A stretch of 42,697 bases of DNA from Oscillospiraceae bacterium. GTDB taxonomy: Bacteria; Bacillota; Clostridia; Oscillospirales; Oscillospiraceae. Within the stretch, counting starts at the first letter, position 1. Each line of letters begins with the position of its first letter. Positions 14,780 to 22,872 of the stretch are shown piece after piece. The stretch spans positions 1 to 42,697 of the forward strand of contig JAFRMX010000019.1 of assembly GCA_017430455.1 (NCBI GenBank), in the 5' to 3' direction. Made by a program: the position numbers and the translations under genes. The notes beneath the pieces were generated by a model. It was given only the letters and a program-made list of their open reading frames with translations, had not been told where the DNA came from and ran no database searches.

Positions 14780-15955
14780 TTATGCGATTTTATGACACGT
14801 CTGCTGTTTGATTTTATATATCCTGCAAAGTCTGTCCGTTTTCCACGCGTGATAATTCTCACCTGTAAGCCCGAAGTAACCGTCAGGGCATGTAAAGAGA
14901 AATGACTTTCCGAAGTAAAGAAGGCTCATGGATACTATATCGTGAAACATAAACTCCTTCTCTCCGAAAACCATCCTGTCTTTGTACAGCTTAAGCGTAT
15001 CGGTGGAAATATCCTTCGTTTTATGCTCTGCAGGGAATATCTCATAGAGCCTGATATTTTTTTCTGTAAATACCGGCTTTTCCGGATCCGTCTTTTCCAT
15101 ATCGCTGTCAAAGCGCCCGGAAAGCCAGTCGGAATAACTGTCCACTCTGGAGAAAGGCAGACCGTCCCCTTTTAAGAAACCGTATTCATCCATCTTTCCT
15201 CCAAGGCCACAGCATTTGCATTTAAAACGGTCTCCTTTGGCAATGACGGTATCGTATGATCCGCAGCGGGGACAGATTATGAGTATATTCTCAAGTCCTT
15301 CCGCAAGACCTTTTGCAGTGTAAGTGTAGGCCTTTTTTTCCTGCCTGTCATAGGCGTTCTCGGCAAGATCTCTGTTTATGGCACCGGTAATTTCACCGGA
15401 GCTCATTTTTGAGATCTGCTCAGGAGTATAAATATTGACGATCTCCCCTTCCGCATGTCCTTTGCGAAAATGATAAGCCCATCTCGGTGCGATAAAATAG
15501 CCACCGTGCATACGGTAAGTGACCAGCCCGCAATGAGCCTTTTTCAGCAGTTTGCCGGCTGCAGGAGTTGCTTTGTCAGTAACGCCCGTGAAGGATCTGG
15601 CTCCTTCCGGAAACATCATTATATTATTCCCGTTGGCTATACGTCTCAGTATCTCCTTTACCGTTGTCTGCATGGATCCGCCCCTTGGAGCCGGAATCGG
15701 ATCAAAAAGCTTCCCGATCACGGGGCCGAATTTTGATCTCAGGAGATGCTCGCCGCACACAAAGTACATATGCTTTTTAAATGCCCGCATCAGCATTATC
15801 ATGTCGGATTCTGTTGTGTGGTTCGACATTACAATATACGGAAAATCAAGTTCCGGAGCCTGTGCAGTCCTGTAGCTGTATTTGCTGAGCAGCAGCGGTG
15901 AGACTAAATGTGAAAGTGAATAAATGAACCTGTGAAGCTTTTCGTTTTTTCTCAA
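14780..15955 (-). CDS. PlsC-like 1-acyl-glycerol-phosphate acyltransferase with zinc ribbon (391 aa)
   Basis: The acyltransferase domain (about 20-215) has the catalytic HX4D motif NHTTESD, the downstream DPIPAPRGG block and the substrate motif FPEGARS. A second part has a four-Cys zinc ribbon at about 235-260 (CPRCGSYDTVIAKGDRFKCK, then CCG) and a further 130 residues of unknown fold. It probably acylates a lysophospholipid or related acceptor at the inner leaflet. I choose the TTG at 15955 because GGGAGG lies 7 nt upstream and a promoter at 15990-16017 would start transcription after the alternative start at 16048. Ordinary PlsC is about 200-250 residues, so the ribbon and tail are an addition; they could bind nucleic acid or only stabilise the fold. 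Confidence 0.85.
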   Translation of the reverse strand: MRKNEKLHRFIYSLSHLVSPLLLSKYSYRTAQAPELDFPYIVMSNHTTESDMIMLMRAFKKHMYFVCGEHLLRSKFGPVIGKLFDPIPAPRGGSMQTTVKEILRRIANGNNIMMFPEGARSFTGVTDKATPAAGKLLKKAHCGLVTYRMHGGYFIAPRWAYHFRKGHAEGEIVNIYTPEQISKMSSGEITGAINRDLAENAYDRQEKKAYTYTAKGLAEGLENILIICPRCGSYDTVIAKGDRFKCKCCGLGGKMDEYGFLKGDGLPFSRVDSYSDWLSGRFDSDMEKTDPEKPVFTEKNIRLYEIFPAEHKTKDISTDTLKLYKDRMVFGEKEFMFHDIVSMSLLYFGKSFLFTCPDGYFGLTGENYHAWKTDRLCRIYKIKQQTCHKIA

Positions 15956-15989
15956 TGTATGCCCCTCCCTGAGGACCAAACTGTTGTTT

Positions 15990-16017
15990 ATTATATACTT
16001 TAAAAAGAAAACTTCAA
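15990..16017 (-). promoter_or_regulatory. sigma-A promoter for the acyltransferase gene
   Basis: On the minus strand -35 TTGAAG (16017-16012), 16-bp spacer, -10 TATAAT (15995-15990), about 35 nt before the TTG start. This position argues against any start codon upstream of 15985. Confidence 0.65.
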
Positions 16018-16067
16018 CAAAAACTGAATATATGCTCCTTTTTCCCAAACAATCATCTCAGTTTTTC

Positions 16068-16096
16068 TTGTGAAAGATCAGTTGTAAAAGTATAAT
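16068..16096 (+). promoter_or_regulatory. sigma-A promoter for the EamA transporter gene
   Basis: -35 TTGTGA (16068-16073), 17-bp spacer, -10 TATAAT (16091-16096). The leader of about 60 nt has a small GGGC/GCCC hairpin (16129-16141) before the AAAGGAG site at 16150. Confidence 0.6.
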
Positions 16097-16163
16097 CAAC
16101 TAAGGAAATGCAATGATCTGATGAGACGGGCTTACGGCCCTTCCCGGGAAAGGAGAAAAGAAT

Positions 16164-17033
16164 ATGAAAGAACAGGCCCGAAGCCTTCCTGTTTATTATG
16201 CTATATACGTTCTGGCCATGCTGATCTTCGGCACGAACGGATATGTGGCATCGAATATCTCTTTTCAGGGTAGTCAGGTCGTTCTGTTCCGCACTCTGAT
16301 CGGCGGGGCGCTGCTGACTGTTCTGGTATTGCTGCGCGGCGGATTCGACAGCTCTGCATTACGTGCTGAAGCTCTTCCTCTCCTGCTGGGCGGATCGGCG
16401 CTCGGATTCAACTGGATCGCGCTGTTTGAGGCTTTCAGGCTTTTAAATGTCAGCCTTGCAACTCTGATCTACTACGCCGGCCCGATGCTGATCCTGCTTT
16501 TCTCCCCTCTGCTGTTCCATGAAAAACTGACCGGCCCCAAGATCCTGGCGCTCTGTGTAGTGGCAGTCGGTCTGGTCTGCATCAGCGGAAGCATTGCCTT
16601 TGGAGGAATGAATACGATCGGGCTTGTTACGGCGCTGGTATCCGCGCTGTTCTATGCATCGCTGATTGCATTCAACAAACAGATCTCCCGGACATCAGGC
16701 ATGCAGACAGCAGCCATCGAACTTGACACCGCCTTTGTCGTAGTCCTGATCTATGTGATGTTAACTGTCGGTCTCCCGCATCCGAAGCCCTCAGACATTC
16801 CATATATCGCTGTAATGGGTTTCATCAATACAGGCCTTGCCTATCTGCTCTATTTCTCGGGACTGCAAGAGCTTCCTGCACAGTCCGTCGCGCTCATCAG
16901 TTATGTGGACCCGGTATCTGCTCTTCTGTTTTCCTTTCTGCTTTTACATGAAACCATGACGTCGCTCCAGATCTTCGGTGCCATACTTATCATCGGAGGC
17001 GCTATGCTCGGAGAAATAAAGAACAGGAGTTAG
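16164..17033 (+). CDS. EamA-family (drug/metabolite transporter superfamily) permease (289 aa)
   Basis: Ten hydrophobic helices arranged as two five-helix EamA repeats: the first around residues 10-135 (FGTNGYVASNISFQGSQVVL, then the LFEAFRLLNVSLATLIYYAG segment), the second around 148-285 (GLVTALVSALFYASLIAFNK, then SGLQELPAQSVALISYVDPV). The repeat-end motif Y-DP (YAGPMLI and YVDPVSALLF) is typical. Members export amino acids, nucleosides, purines or drugs; the substrate cannot be told here. AAAGGAG lies 9 nt before the ATG. It stands alone with its own promoter, and no terminator is visible before the next gene, so some read-through into the phosphatase gene is possible. Confidence 0.92.
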   Translation: MKEQARSLPVYYAIYVLAMLIFGTNGYVASNISFQGSQVVLFRTLIGGALLTVLVLLRGGFDSSALRAEALPLLLGGSALGFNWIALFEAFRLLNVSLATLIYYAGPMLILLFSPLLFHEKLTGPKILALCVVAVGLVCISGSIAFGGMNTIGLVTALVSALFYASLIAFNKQISRTSGMQTAAIELDTAFVVVLIYVMLTVGLPHPKPSDIPYIAVMGFINTGLAYLLYFSGLQELPAQSVALISYVDPVSALLFSFLLLHETMTSLQIFGAILIIGGAMLGEIKNRS

Positions 17034-17053
17034 GAGAGATATGCAACTTTTCC

Positions 17054-17081
17054 TTGACACAATCCCCAACAGATGTACAAT
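17054..17081 (+). promoter_or_regulatory. sigma-A promoter for the phosphatase gene
   Basis: -35 TTGACA (17054-17059), 16-bp spacer, -10 TACAAT (17076-17081). A second -10-like TATAAT stands at 17091-17096 without a good -35. Confidence 0.6.
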
Positions 17082-17135
17082 TCTTTTTGATATAATATTG
17101 TAAATAAACAGATTACATTTTACAGCGTGGTATAT

Positions 17136-18929
17136 ATGAAAAGATTCAAACAAAGAAAAGGTAGTATTATCCGTCAGGTGACCGCTTTTTTCCTGCTGGG
17201 TGTCCTGGCCTGCGGTCTGATCACATTTATCTCCCAGCGCCGCATAACCGATGGTCTTGTCAGGACCCGTACAGAAGAACGGGCATCGAACATAGCCGAA
17301 GAGGTAAAGCTGACCATTAAAGAGTATCCGGCTTATAAATGGCTGATCCGCTACTGGTATGAGCATGCCGACAGCCTTGATATCGAATACGATGCTGACT
17401 TTTCCTCTGGAACGGAGACCGAAAATAAAAGCAGACTGTTAAATGAACGTTATCCCGGTGTGCCGCTGAAGTATATAAACACAGAGGAGCTTCAGGCGAT
17501 GTCTGAAGAAGATCAAAAGCTGTATGCCGAGATCGTATACTCGTGGATTACGGCCCGTTTTGATCAGATTCATCAGGCAAATGACACCGATTACCTGTTT
17601 TGCGTTGTGACAGACGATACCTATGAAACACAGTTTTTCCTGTTCAGCGCGGCTGAACCTGGCGCTGTTCGCGGATCAGAATATGAGGAAGTCTATACTC
17701 TGGGAACGACTGTAACAGTCGGGAAACGCCAGAGTGAAGCGATGCGCCTGGCAAAAGATAATTCAGGGCATTTGGCTGACGCCGGCAAATATATGGATTA
17801 TTATTCTTATTTCACCTCTGATGGCGACCTCGAAGTTCTTATCGGAATGACATACAACCTTTCCGGATTGATGGAGCTTATTAACAAACAGACTGTACGC
17901 AACTCCTCCTTTGCCATGATCTATCAGCTCGTACTTTCAGCTTTATGTCTCGGACTTATCTCATTTTTTGTCCTGCGGCCTCTGAGAATGGTTCAAAAAA
18001 ATATACGTTTATATAAAGAAACCAAGGAAAGCAGCACTGTACGCAGCAACCTGGCGGAGATCAATCCCAGAAACGAAATAGGCGATCTTTCGGCCGACGT
18101 GTCCGATCTGGCAAAAGAAATAGACAAATACATGAAACAGATCGAAGCTGCCACAGCAGAAGAACAACGTGTCAGTACCGAACTCGCGCTGGCCGCCCGG
18201 ATCCAGGAAGATTTGCTCCCGAATGAATTCCCCGCTTTCCCCGGACGAAAAGATTTTGACATATATGCCGGTATGGATCCGGCCAAGGAGGTGGGCGGAG
18301 ACTTTTACGACTTTTTCCTGATCGATGATACCCATCTCGGGCTTGTCATTGCAGACGTTTCCGGAAAAGGTGTTCCTGCTGCTTTGTTTATGATGGGCTC
18401 AAAGATTTTGGTAGAAAACTATACCATGGAAGGTAAAAGTCCCTCAGAAGTACTCTGTACGGTCAACGAACAGATATGCTCCCACAACCATCAGGAGATG
18501 TTTGTAACAGTCTGGCTCGGCATCTTGGATACAGTTACCGGAAAGATCGTAGCTGCAAATGCCGGACATGAATATCCCGCTGTACAATATTCCGGCGGGA
18601 GCTTTGAGCTCCTTAAAGACAAGCATAGCTTTGTTATAGGGGGCATGGACGGCATAGGGATCAAAGAGTATGAGCTCCAGCTTACCCCGGGTTCCAGACT
18701 GTTCCTGTATACAGACGGTGTTCCGGAGGCAACGAACGCTGACAACAGGTTGTTCGGAACAGAACGTATGATCTCAGCGCTTAATGAGGAACCCGCTGCC
18801 TCCCCCGAGATCATCCTGAAGAATGTGCGCAGAAGAGTTGATGAATTTGTTCAGGATGCAGAGCAGTTCGATGATCTTACGATGCTCTGTCTTGAATATA
18901 AAGGAAATGAGGAAGCTGATAATAAGTGA
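17136..18929 (+). CDS. membrane-bound SpoIIE/PP2C-type serine phosphatase with extracytoplasmic sensor and HAMP (597 aa)
   Basis: An RsbU-like signalling phosphatase. Helix 1 (about 12-30), an extracytoplasmic sensor domain of about 230 residues with many charged and aromatic residues, helix 2 (about 262-285, LVLSALCLGLISFFVLRPL), a HAMP-like linker with coiled coil (about 290-350), then the SpoIIE/PP2C domain. Metal-binding motifs are present: EVGGDFYDFF, IADVSGKGVPAALFMM, ANAGHEYP, LYTDGVPEATN and QFDDLTML. Such enzymes dephosphorylate anti-sigma-factor antagonists of the STAS type. No STAS or HPK-type kinase gene is near, so the partner is elsewhere. The ATG at 17136 is chosen over the GTG at 17127; neither has a strong ribosome site. 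The gene ends at a strong terminator. Confidence 0.9.
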   Translation: MKRFKQRKGSIIRQVTAFFLLGVLACGLITFISQRRITDGLVRTRTEERASNIAEEVKLTIKEYPAYKWLIRYWYEHADSLDIEYDADFSSGTETENKSRLLNERYPGVPLKYINTEELQAMSEEDQKLYAEIVYSWITARFDQIHQANDTDYLFCVVTDDTYETQFFLFSAAEPGAVRGSEYEEVYTLGTTVTVGKRQSEAMRLAKDNSGHLADAGKYMDYYSYFTSDGDLEVLIGMTYNLSGLMELINKQTVRNSSFAMIYQLVLSALCLGLISFFVLRPLRMVQKNIRLYKETKESSTVRSNLAEINPRNEIGDLSADVSDLAKEIDKYMKQIEAATAEEQRVSTELALAARIQEDLLPNEFPAFPGRKDFDIYAGMDPAKEVGGDFYDFFLIDDTHLGLVIADVSGKGVPAALFMMGSKILVENYTMEGKSPSEVLCTVNEQICSHNHQEMFVTVWLGILDTVTGKIVAANAGHEYPAVQYSGGSFELLKDKHSFVIGGMDGIGIKEYELQLTPGSRLFLYTDGVPEATNADNRLFGTERMISALNEEPAASPEIILKNVRRRVDEFVQDAEQFDDLTMLCLEYKGNEEADNK

Positions 18930-18950
18930 CTTGTATATAACGCAGGAAAG

Positions 18951-18975
18951 AACACCCGGCTGAGCCGGGTGTTCT
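18951..18975. terminator. strong bidirectional intrinsic terminator
   Basis: A perfect 11-bp stem GAACACCCGGC / GCCGGGTGTTC with a TGA loop, followed by TTTCTT on the plus strand and TTTCCT on the minus strand. It separates the convergent phosphatase (plus) and alpha-galactosidase (minus) genes. Confidence 0.9.
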
Positions 18976-19011
18976 TTCTTGAACGATTACGCGATCTGTT
19001 CGGATCATATT

Positions 19012-21240
19012 TCATTTTTCATCCTGTATCTTAAGATAGAGGATCGCGCACGGGTAATCTCCACGCATGGCCGGCAGTGTTATCCCCGCATACATTAGTG
19101 CGGCGCCGGTGAAGCATCTCTTTTTCATTGCTTTAATATCTGTCCCTGACGGGAACCGCTGTTCCTCGAGGACATAGACGGCCTCCGGGTCCAGTCCCTT
19201 CAGACGAAGATGCAGCGGTCTCGGATTTGCCTCCGCTTCCCTCATCACCAGACTCACCAGGCACTCGCTCCTGTCACTGGCAAGATTCTGCCATGCGACA
19301 AAACTGCCCCGATCGTCAGTAAGTCTCCAATAATCTCCCTTATCAAGCAGCGGCTGCCAGCTGTGATAATCCCGTATCTGCTTCCTGATCGTCTCCTGCT
19401 CTTCCGTGCTGAGCTTCCCCGGATCCAGCTCATAGCCGAAAGCTCCGGCCGTAGCCACGCAGAAACGGGTTTCGAGAGGCGTAGTACGCCCGGTCTGGTG
19501 ATTTGGTGACGCGGAAATATGTGCGCCAATGGTCGCAGGAGGATACCCGAAGGATGTCCCGTACTGGATATTCAGGCGGGCAATGGGATCAGTATTGTCG
19601 CTGCACCAGATCTGAGGGCAGTATGCCAGCATCCCTGCGTCAAAGCGCCCTCCTCCGCCCGCGCAGCCCTCAAACAGCACCCGGGGGAATTCGCGTGTCA
19701 GCCGATCAAGCAGTGTATATACTCCAAGAATATATCTGTGGGCGATCTCGCCCTGTCTGTCCGGCGGCAGCTCCGAGCTGTAAAGATCCGTCAGGTTCCT
19801 GTTCATGTCCCACTTTATATAGTCCACTCCGGAGCGTTGAAGCAAAGCGCTCAGCATCTCAGAAAGATAATCTACCACTTCCGGACGGGACAGATCCAAT
19901 GCCAGCTGGCTGCGTCCGATTTGGGGCTTGCGTCCGGGCATAATAAGTGCCCAATCGGGGTGCTTGCGGTATAAATCAGAATCCTCACTGACCATCTCAG
20001 GTTCCAGCCAGATTCCCGCCTTCAATCCCATCATGTGAAGCTTCTCCACCAGGCTCTCGAGACCTCCGGGCAGCTTTCGGGAATCCTCTGTCCAGTCGCC
20101 AAGGCTCGTCCGATCGTCATCCCTATGGCCGAACCAACCATCGTCCATGACCAGCAATTCAACGCCAAGATCTTTAGCATCCTTTGCGATGCGGAGTATC
20201 TTTTCCCCGTCAAAATCAAAATACGCCGCTTCCCATGTATTCAGCAGCACAGGTCTCGGTCTTGATGCATAAATGCCGCGGCAGATATGCTCCCGAATAA
20301 AACGGTGAAGATCATGCGACAATGCTGTCAACCCGCGGTGCGTGTAACTCAGTATCAATTCCGGACAGGAAAACTGCGCTCCGGGCTCCAATTTCCAGCG
20401 AAAACCTTCATCATGGATTCCTGCCACCAAACGAACCGAGCCACCCTGATCTTTCTCGACATCCATTCGAAAACTTCCGGAATATGCCAGCATTGCGCCA
20501 TAACACTCTCCCGAATCTTCCGTGGCAGAAGGCTCACACAGAATAAGGAAAGGGTTGTGCTGATGACTTGATGCTCCGCGTTTGGAGCCGATACTCAAAA
20601 CCGAATTGCCGACCGGGAGGCGCTCCGCTTGCCGCTCCACGGCATACCGGCCGTGGAAATGCAGCAGATCCCATTCTCCGAAGGGCAGATCCAGACAGCC
20701 CGAAGCTGCCTTATCCAGATACAGCGGCGCTGAGCCGCGGTTGGTGATCCGAACTGCGCGTGTTATAACATTCTGTTTGTAAAAGACCCCATACAGAAGC
20801 TCCACTTCCAAAGCAGCAGCCTCATCCTGAAGAATGACAGACAGAGTCTCCGCATCATCTTCACGGGCATAAGCAGAGGGCAGACCCTCAAGCTCATATT
20901 TCCCGCGGCGTATCTCCCAGCTTTTTACACGCAGATCCGCGCCGGATATTCCGTCGGCAGTCTCGATCCGTATGGAAGAAAGCCGGTAATCTCCGCAATT
21001 TGAGCCGCTGTATTCCTGCGGCATAGTGTCCAGAGACCATTCGCGCTCATCCTGAAGCTCATACGGATTGGGTGAAAATCCGCAGTCTCTGGGCAAATGC
21101 AGATATTCTGTGCTCTCATCCAGGCGGCGGCCGTAATACAGGTGCAGCAGATAGCCCAGAGGGCCGATCTGCATCTGATAACTGGTATCAGCCGTGTGCA
21201 GGCTCCATGTCTGGCTTATCTTATCAAAGGCAATGCCCAT
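19012..21240 (-). CDS. alpha-galactosidase, glycoside hydrolase family 36 (742 aa)
   Basis: Releases terminal alpha-1,6-galactose from raffinose-family sugars and galactomannan pieces. The N-terminal beta-sandwich (about 1-325) leads to the TIM barrel. The nucleophile Asp478 is in YIKWDMNRNLTD and the acid/base Asp548 in CSDNTD, preceded by the family signature FEGCAGGGGRFD. These positions and the length match the Geobacillus AgaA/AgaB type exactly in spacing. No signal peptide, so it acts in the cytoplasm on imported sugar. GGAGG lies 6 nt before the ATG. The gene has its own promoter and no neighbouring transporter, so uptake depends on genes elsewhere or on the nearby GPH symporters. Confidence 0.96.
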   Translation of the reverse strand: MGIAFDKISQTWSLHTADTSYQMQIGPLGYLLHLYYGRRLDESTEYLHLPRDCGFSPNPYELQDEREWSLDTMPQEYSGSNCGDYRLSSIRIETADGISGADLRVKSWEIRRGKYELEGLPSAYAREDDAETLSVILQDEAAALEVELLYGVFYKQNVITRAVRITNRGSAPLYLDKAASGCLDLPFGEWDLLHFHGRYAVERQAERLPVGNSVLSIGSKRGASSHQHNPFLILCEPSATEDSGECYGAMLAYSGSFRMDVEKDQGGSVRLVAGIHDEGFRWKLEPGAQFSCPELILSYTHRGLTALSHDLHRFIREHICRGIYASRPRPVLLNTWEAAYFDFDGEKILRIAKDAKDLGVELLVMDDGWFGHRDDDRTSLGDWTEDSRKLPGGLESLVEKLHMMGLKAGIWLEPEMVSEDSDLYRKHPDWALIMPGRKPQIGRSQLALDLSRPEVVDYLSEMLSALLQRSGVDYIKWDMNRNLTDLYSSELPPDRQGEIAHRYILGVYTLLDRLTREFPRVLFEGCAGGGGRFDAGMLAYCPQIWCSDNTDPIARLNIQYGTSFGYPPATIGAHISASPNHQTGRTTPLETRFCVATAGAFGYELDPGKLSTEEQETIRKQIRDYHSWQPLLDKGDYWRLTDDRGSFVAWQNLASDRSECLVSLVMREAEANPRPLHLRLKGLDPEAVYVLEEQRFPSGTDIKAMKKRCFTGAALMYAGITLPAMRGDYPCAILYLKIQDEK

Positions 21241-21354
21241 GTCACATCCTCCAAAAGCATGCTGTATTCAATAGAACGAGAAGCTGTCTCATGTTCTGGG
21301 AATTGGCCTGAATGCTGTTTTATCGAGGCCTTGTACGAGCTTAAAATGCGGTTA

Positions 21355-21383
21355 ATTATATCATCCTTCTTCAAGGGTTTCAA
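21355..21383 (-). promoter_or_regulatory. sigma-A promoter for the alpha-galactosidase gene
   Basis: On the minus strand -35 TTGAAA (21383-21378), 17-bp spacer, -10 TATAAT (21360-21355). Confidence 0.75.
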
Positions 21384-21444
21384 CGACAGACATTCATAAA
21401 AATGCCCGCGCGTATGTTATAATTAAAATACTCTTCTGCAGAAA

Positions 21445-21473
21445 TTGCCGACGAATGTGTTTTATGCTATAGT
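21445..21473 (+). promoter_or_regulatory. sigma-A promoter with extended -10 for the P-loop gene
   Basis: -35 TTGCCG (21445-21450), 17-bp spacer, -10 TATAGT (21468-21473) preceded by TGC, an extended -10. Transcription would start near 21480, just before an AAAAGGAT ribosome-site-like stretch and the ATG at 21496. Confidence 0.65.
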
Positions 21474-21495
21474 ATTTTCTAAAAAAGGATAAAAA

Positions 21496-21584
21496 ATGAT
21501 CGATCATCCCAAGCCGACCGGCGCCGGCACTGTGCAGGCTTCGCGGCGCTTGTGCAGGCAGCTAAAGAGAAGGCCGGATCGTAA
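21496..21584 (+). pseudogene. possible frameshifted remnant of a C-terminal coding end
   Basis: From the ATG at 21496 the frame reads MIDHPKPTGAGTVQA and then becomes Arg/Cys-rich; shifted by one base at about 21540, the next frame reads FAALVQAAKEKAGS and stops at 21584. Joined, the two parts look like a normal Ala-rich, helix-forming protein end, which suggests a single-base deletion. Without the shift, frame 1 runs on to 21669 and overlaps the P-loop gene. An octamer GTGCAGGC occurs twice, 20 nt apart. Low confidence. Confidence 0.3.
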
Positions 21585-21614
21585 TATCTTACTGTTCAAC
21601 ATAAAGGAAATAAC

Positions 21615-22739
21615 ATGGAAAGATACACATCTCTGGAACAGGCGCTGCAGGACCCGTCACTTGTCATAATAACCGGTGACATAAGCTCACAGATCGAGCT
21701 GGACAATATCTACCTCAGATACAAAGTCCTCCCGAAAAGGCAGAAACGGTTCTCCAGCTATTACTCAAAAGAATTCCTGGGTCATAATGTGCCGGTAATG
21801 TACTACCTCCTGAAAGAAAAACTGGCCTCTGACAAAGACATCTTTAAAGATCTGGATCTGCCGAAAGACACCGTCATTGTTTCTGAACCTGATCTCTACT
21901 ACAAGGAAGAAAACTTCAATTCGGGCGAAACAAACATATGCTTCATACTCGGGCATTCCGGAAGCGGAAAATCTATAATGACAAGGACCATTGAGGGCGA
22001 CGATACAGATCATATCGAGCTTGACGACCTGCTTCTCACCAAAGATCATTTTACAATGGATGAGCTGAAGGGATATTCCGATATGTTTTACAGCTTCTTT
22101 AACGGTGAGGGGGCAAAATACTATATCGGTGTCGAGGAGAGGAACAGTATCCCAAAGGAAGAGTATGAAGATAAAGTATTTGTTGACTTTGTAAAGTTTG
22201 CAACGGATTATGCGAAGCTGCACAGAAACAAGAAATACATAATCGACGGGATCTGGATCTATCTCTATTTCGACGATCCTTCCGTATTCAAGGATTATGC
22301 GGTATTCATTAAAGGAACTTCTTTCCTCAAATCCAAGATCCGCGCCATAAAGAGGGAGATGCAGAGAGACAAGGAAACTCTGCAGGACAGGAAAGAGATG
22401 TTCGGCAGAGAGGTCAGAAACTATCTTCTCGATGAGGAGAAGATCAACAGCTATCGCAAATATTTTGGCGACAGCCCCGATACAATCTTCAGAGAAGAGC
22501 CGGACGATGCTCCCAAAAAAATCGATATCGTAATAAATGAAGTGGACAGCATCGATAAATGCTTTGTAAACGGCGATAAAGACGGAATCACCGCGATAAT
22601 GAAAAAAGCTGAAGAAAACGCCGAATTGTCCAACTTCAGCAGATTATGGATAATCAACGAATGCAGATCGGCCATGGAAGAACTGGAAGAAGCGTCTGCT
22701 CTCCCGGATGACGCCAAAGCAGCTGCAACACCGGTGTGA
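21615..22739 (+). CDS. P-loop NTPase of unknown function (374 aa)
   Basis: I do not recognise the family. A Walker A motif GHSGSGKS is at residues 113-120, preceded by a strand (NICFILG), so the nucleotide-binding core starts late. After it come IELDDLLLTKDHF, which recalls the Asp of the nucleotide-kinase or zeta-toxin-like fold, and a strand YIIDGIWIYLYF that may carry Walker B. A basic helix (SKIRAIKREMQRDKETLQDR) resembles an adenylate-kinase-type lid. Residues 1-110 start with IITGDISSQIELDNIYLRYK and have no match I can name. The tail is acidic and Ala-rich. The ATG is preceded by AAAGGAA. It has its own promoter and terminator, so it is a stand-alone gene; a small-molecule or sugar kinase is one option. 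Confidence 0.8.
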   Translation: MERYTSLEQALQDPSLVIITGDISSQIELDNIYLRYKVLPKRQKRFSSYYSKEFLGHNVPVMYYLLKEKLASDKDIFKDLDLPKDTVIVSEPDLYYKEENFNSGETNICFILGHSGSGKSIMTRTIEGDDTDHIELDDLLLTKDHFTMDELKGYSDMFYSFFNGEGAKYYIGVEERNSIPKEEYEDKVFVDFVKFATDYAKLHRNKKYIIDGIWIYLYFDDPSVFKDYAVFIKGTSFLKSKIRAIKREMQRDKETLQDRKEMFGREVRNYLLDEEKINSYRKYFGDSPDTIFREEPDDAPKKIDIVINEVDSIDKCFVNGDKDGITAIMKKAEENAELSNFSRLWIINECRSAMEELEEASALPDDAKAAATPV

Positions 22740-22796
22740 TCTCATTCGCTTTGTCATTCCGAATTATATGGTTAGTTCTTTTCCAAATGCGTGTAA

Positions 22797-22821
22797 AAGC
22801 CGCCCTCTCGGGCGGCTTTTT
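22797..22821 (+). terminator. intrinsic terminator after the P-loop gene
   Basis: AAGCCGCCC / GGGCGGCTT stem (22797-22805, 22810-22818) with a TCTC loop and a T5 run. It can also serve the AraC-family gene from the other side. Confidence 0.9.
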
Positions 22822-22872
22822 GCCATATTCTCCCCGTCTTTATAGGCATAGCACAATTGGGGCCGTATAGTA

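Larger units (their letters stand above)
21241..21614. other. 374-bp divergent intergenic region
   Basis: Holds the minus-strand promoter of the alpha-galactosidase with its leader of about 110 nt, a plus-strand promoter for the P-loop gene, and between that promoter and the P-loop gene a short segment that looks like a decayed or overlapping small reading frame. No RNA gene was seen. Confidence 0.7.
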
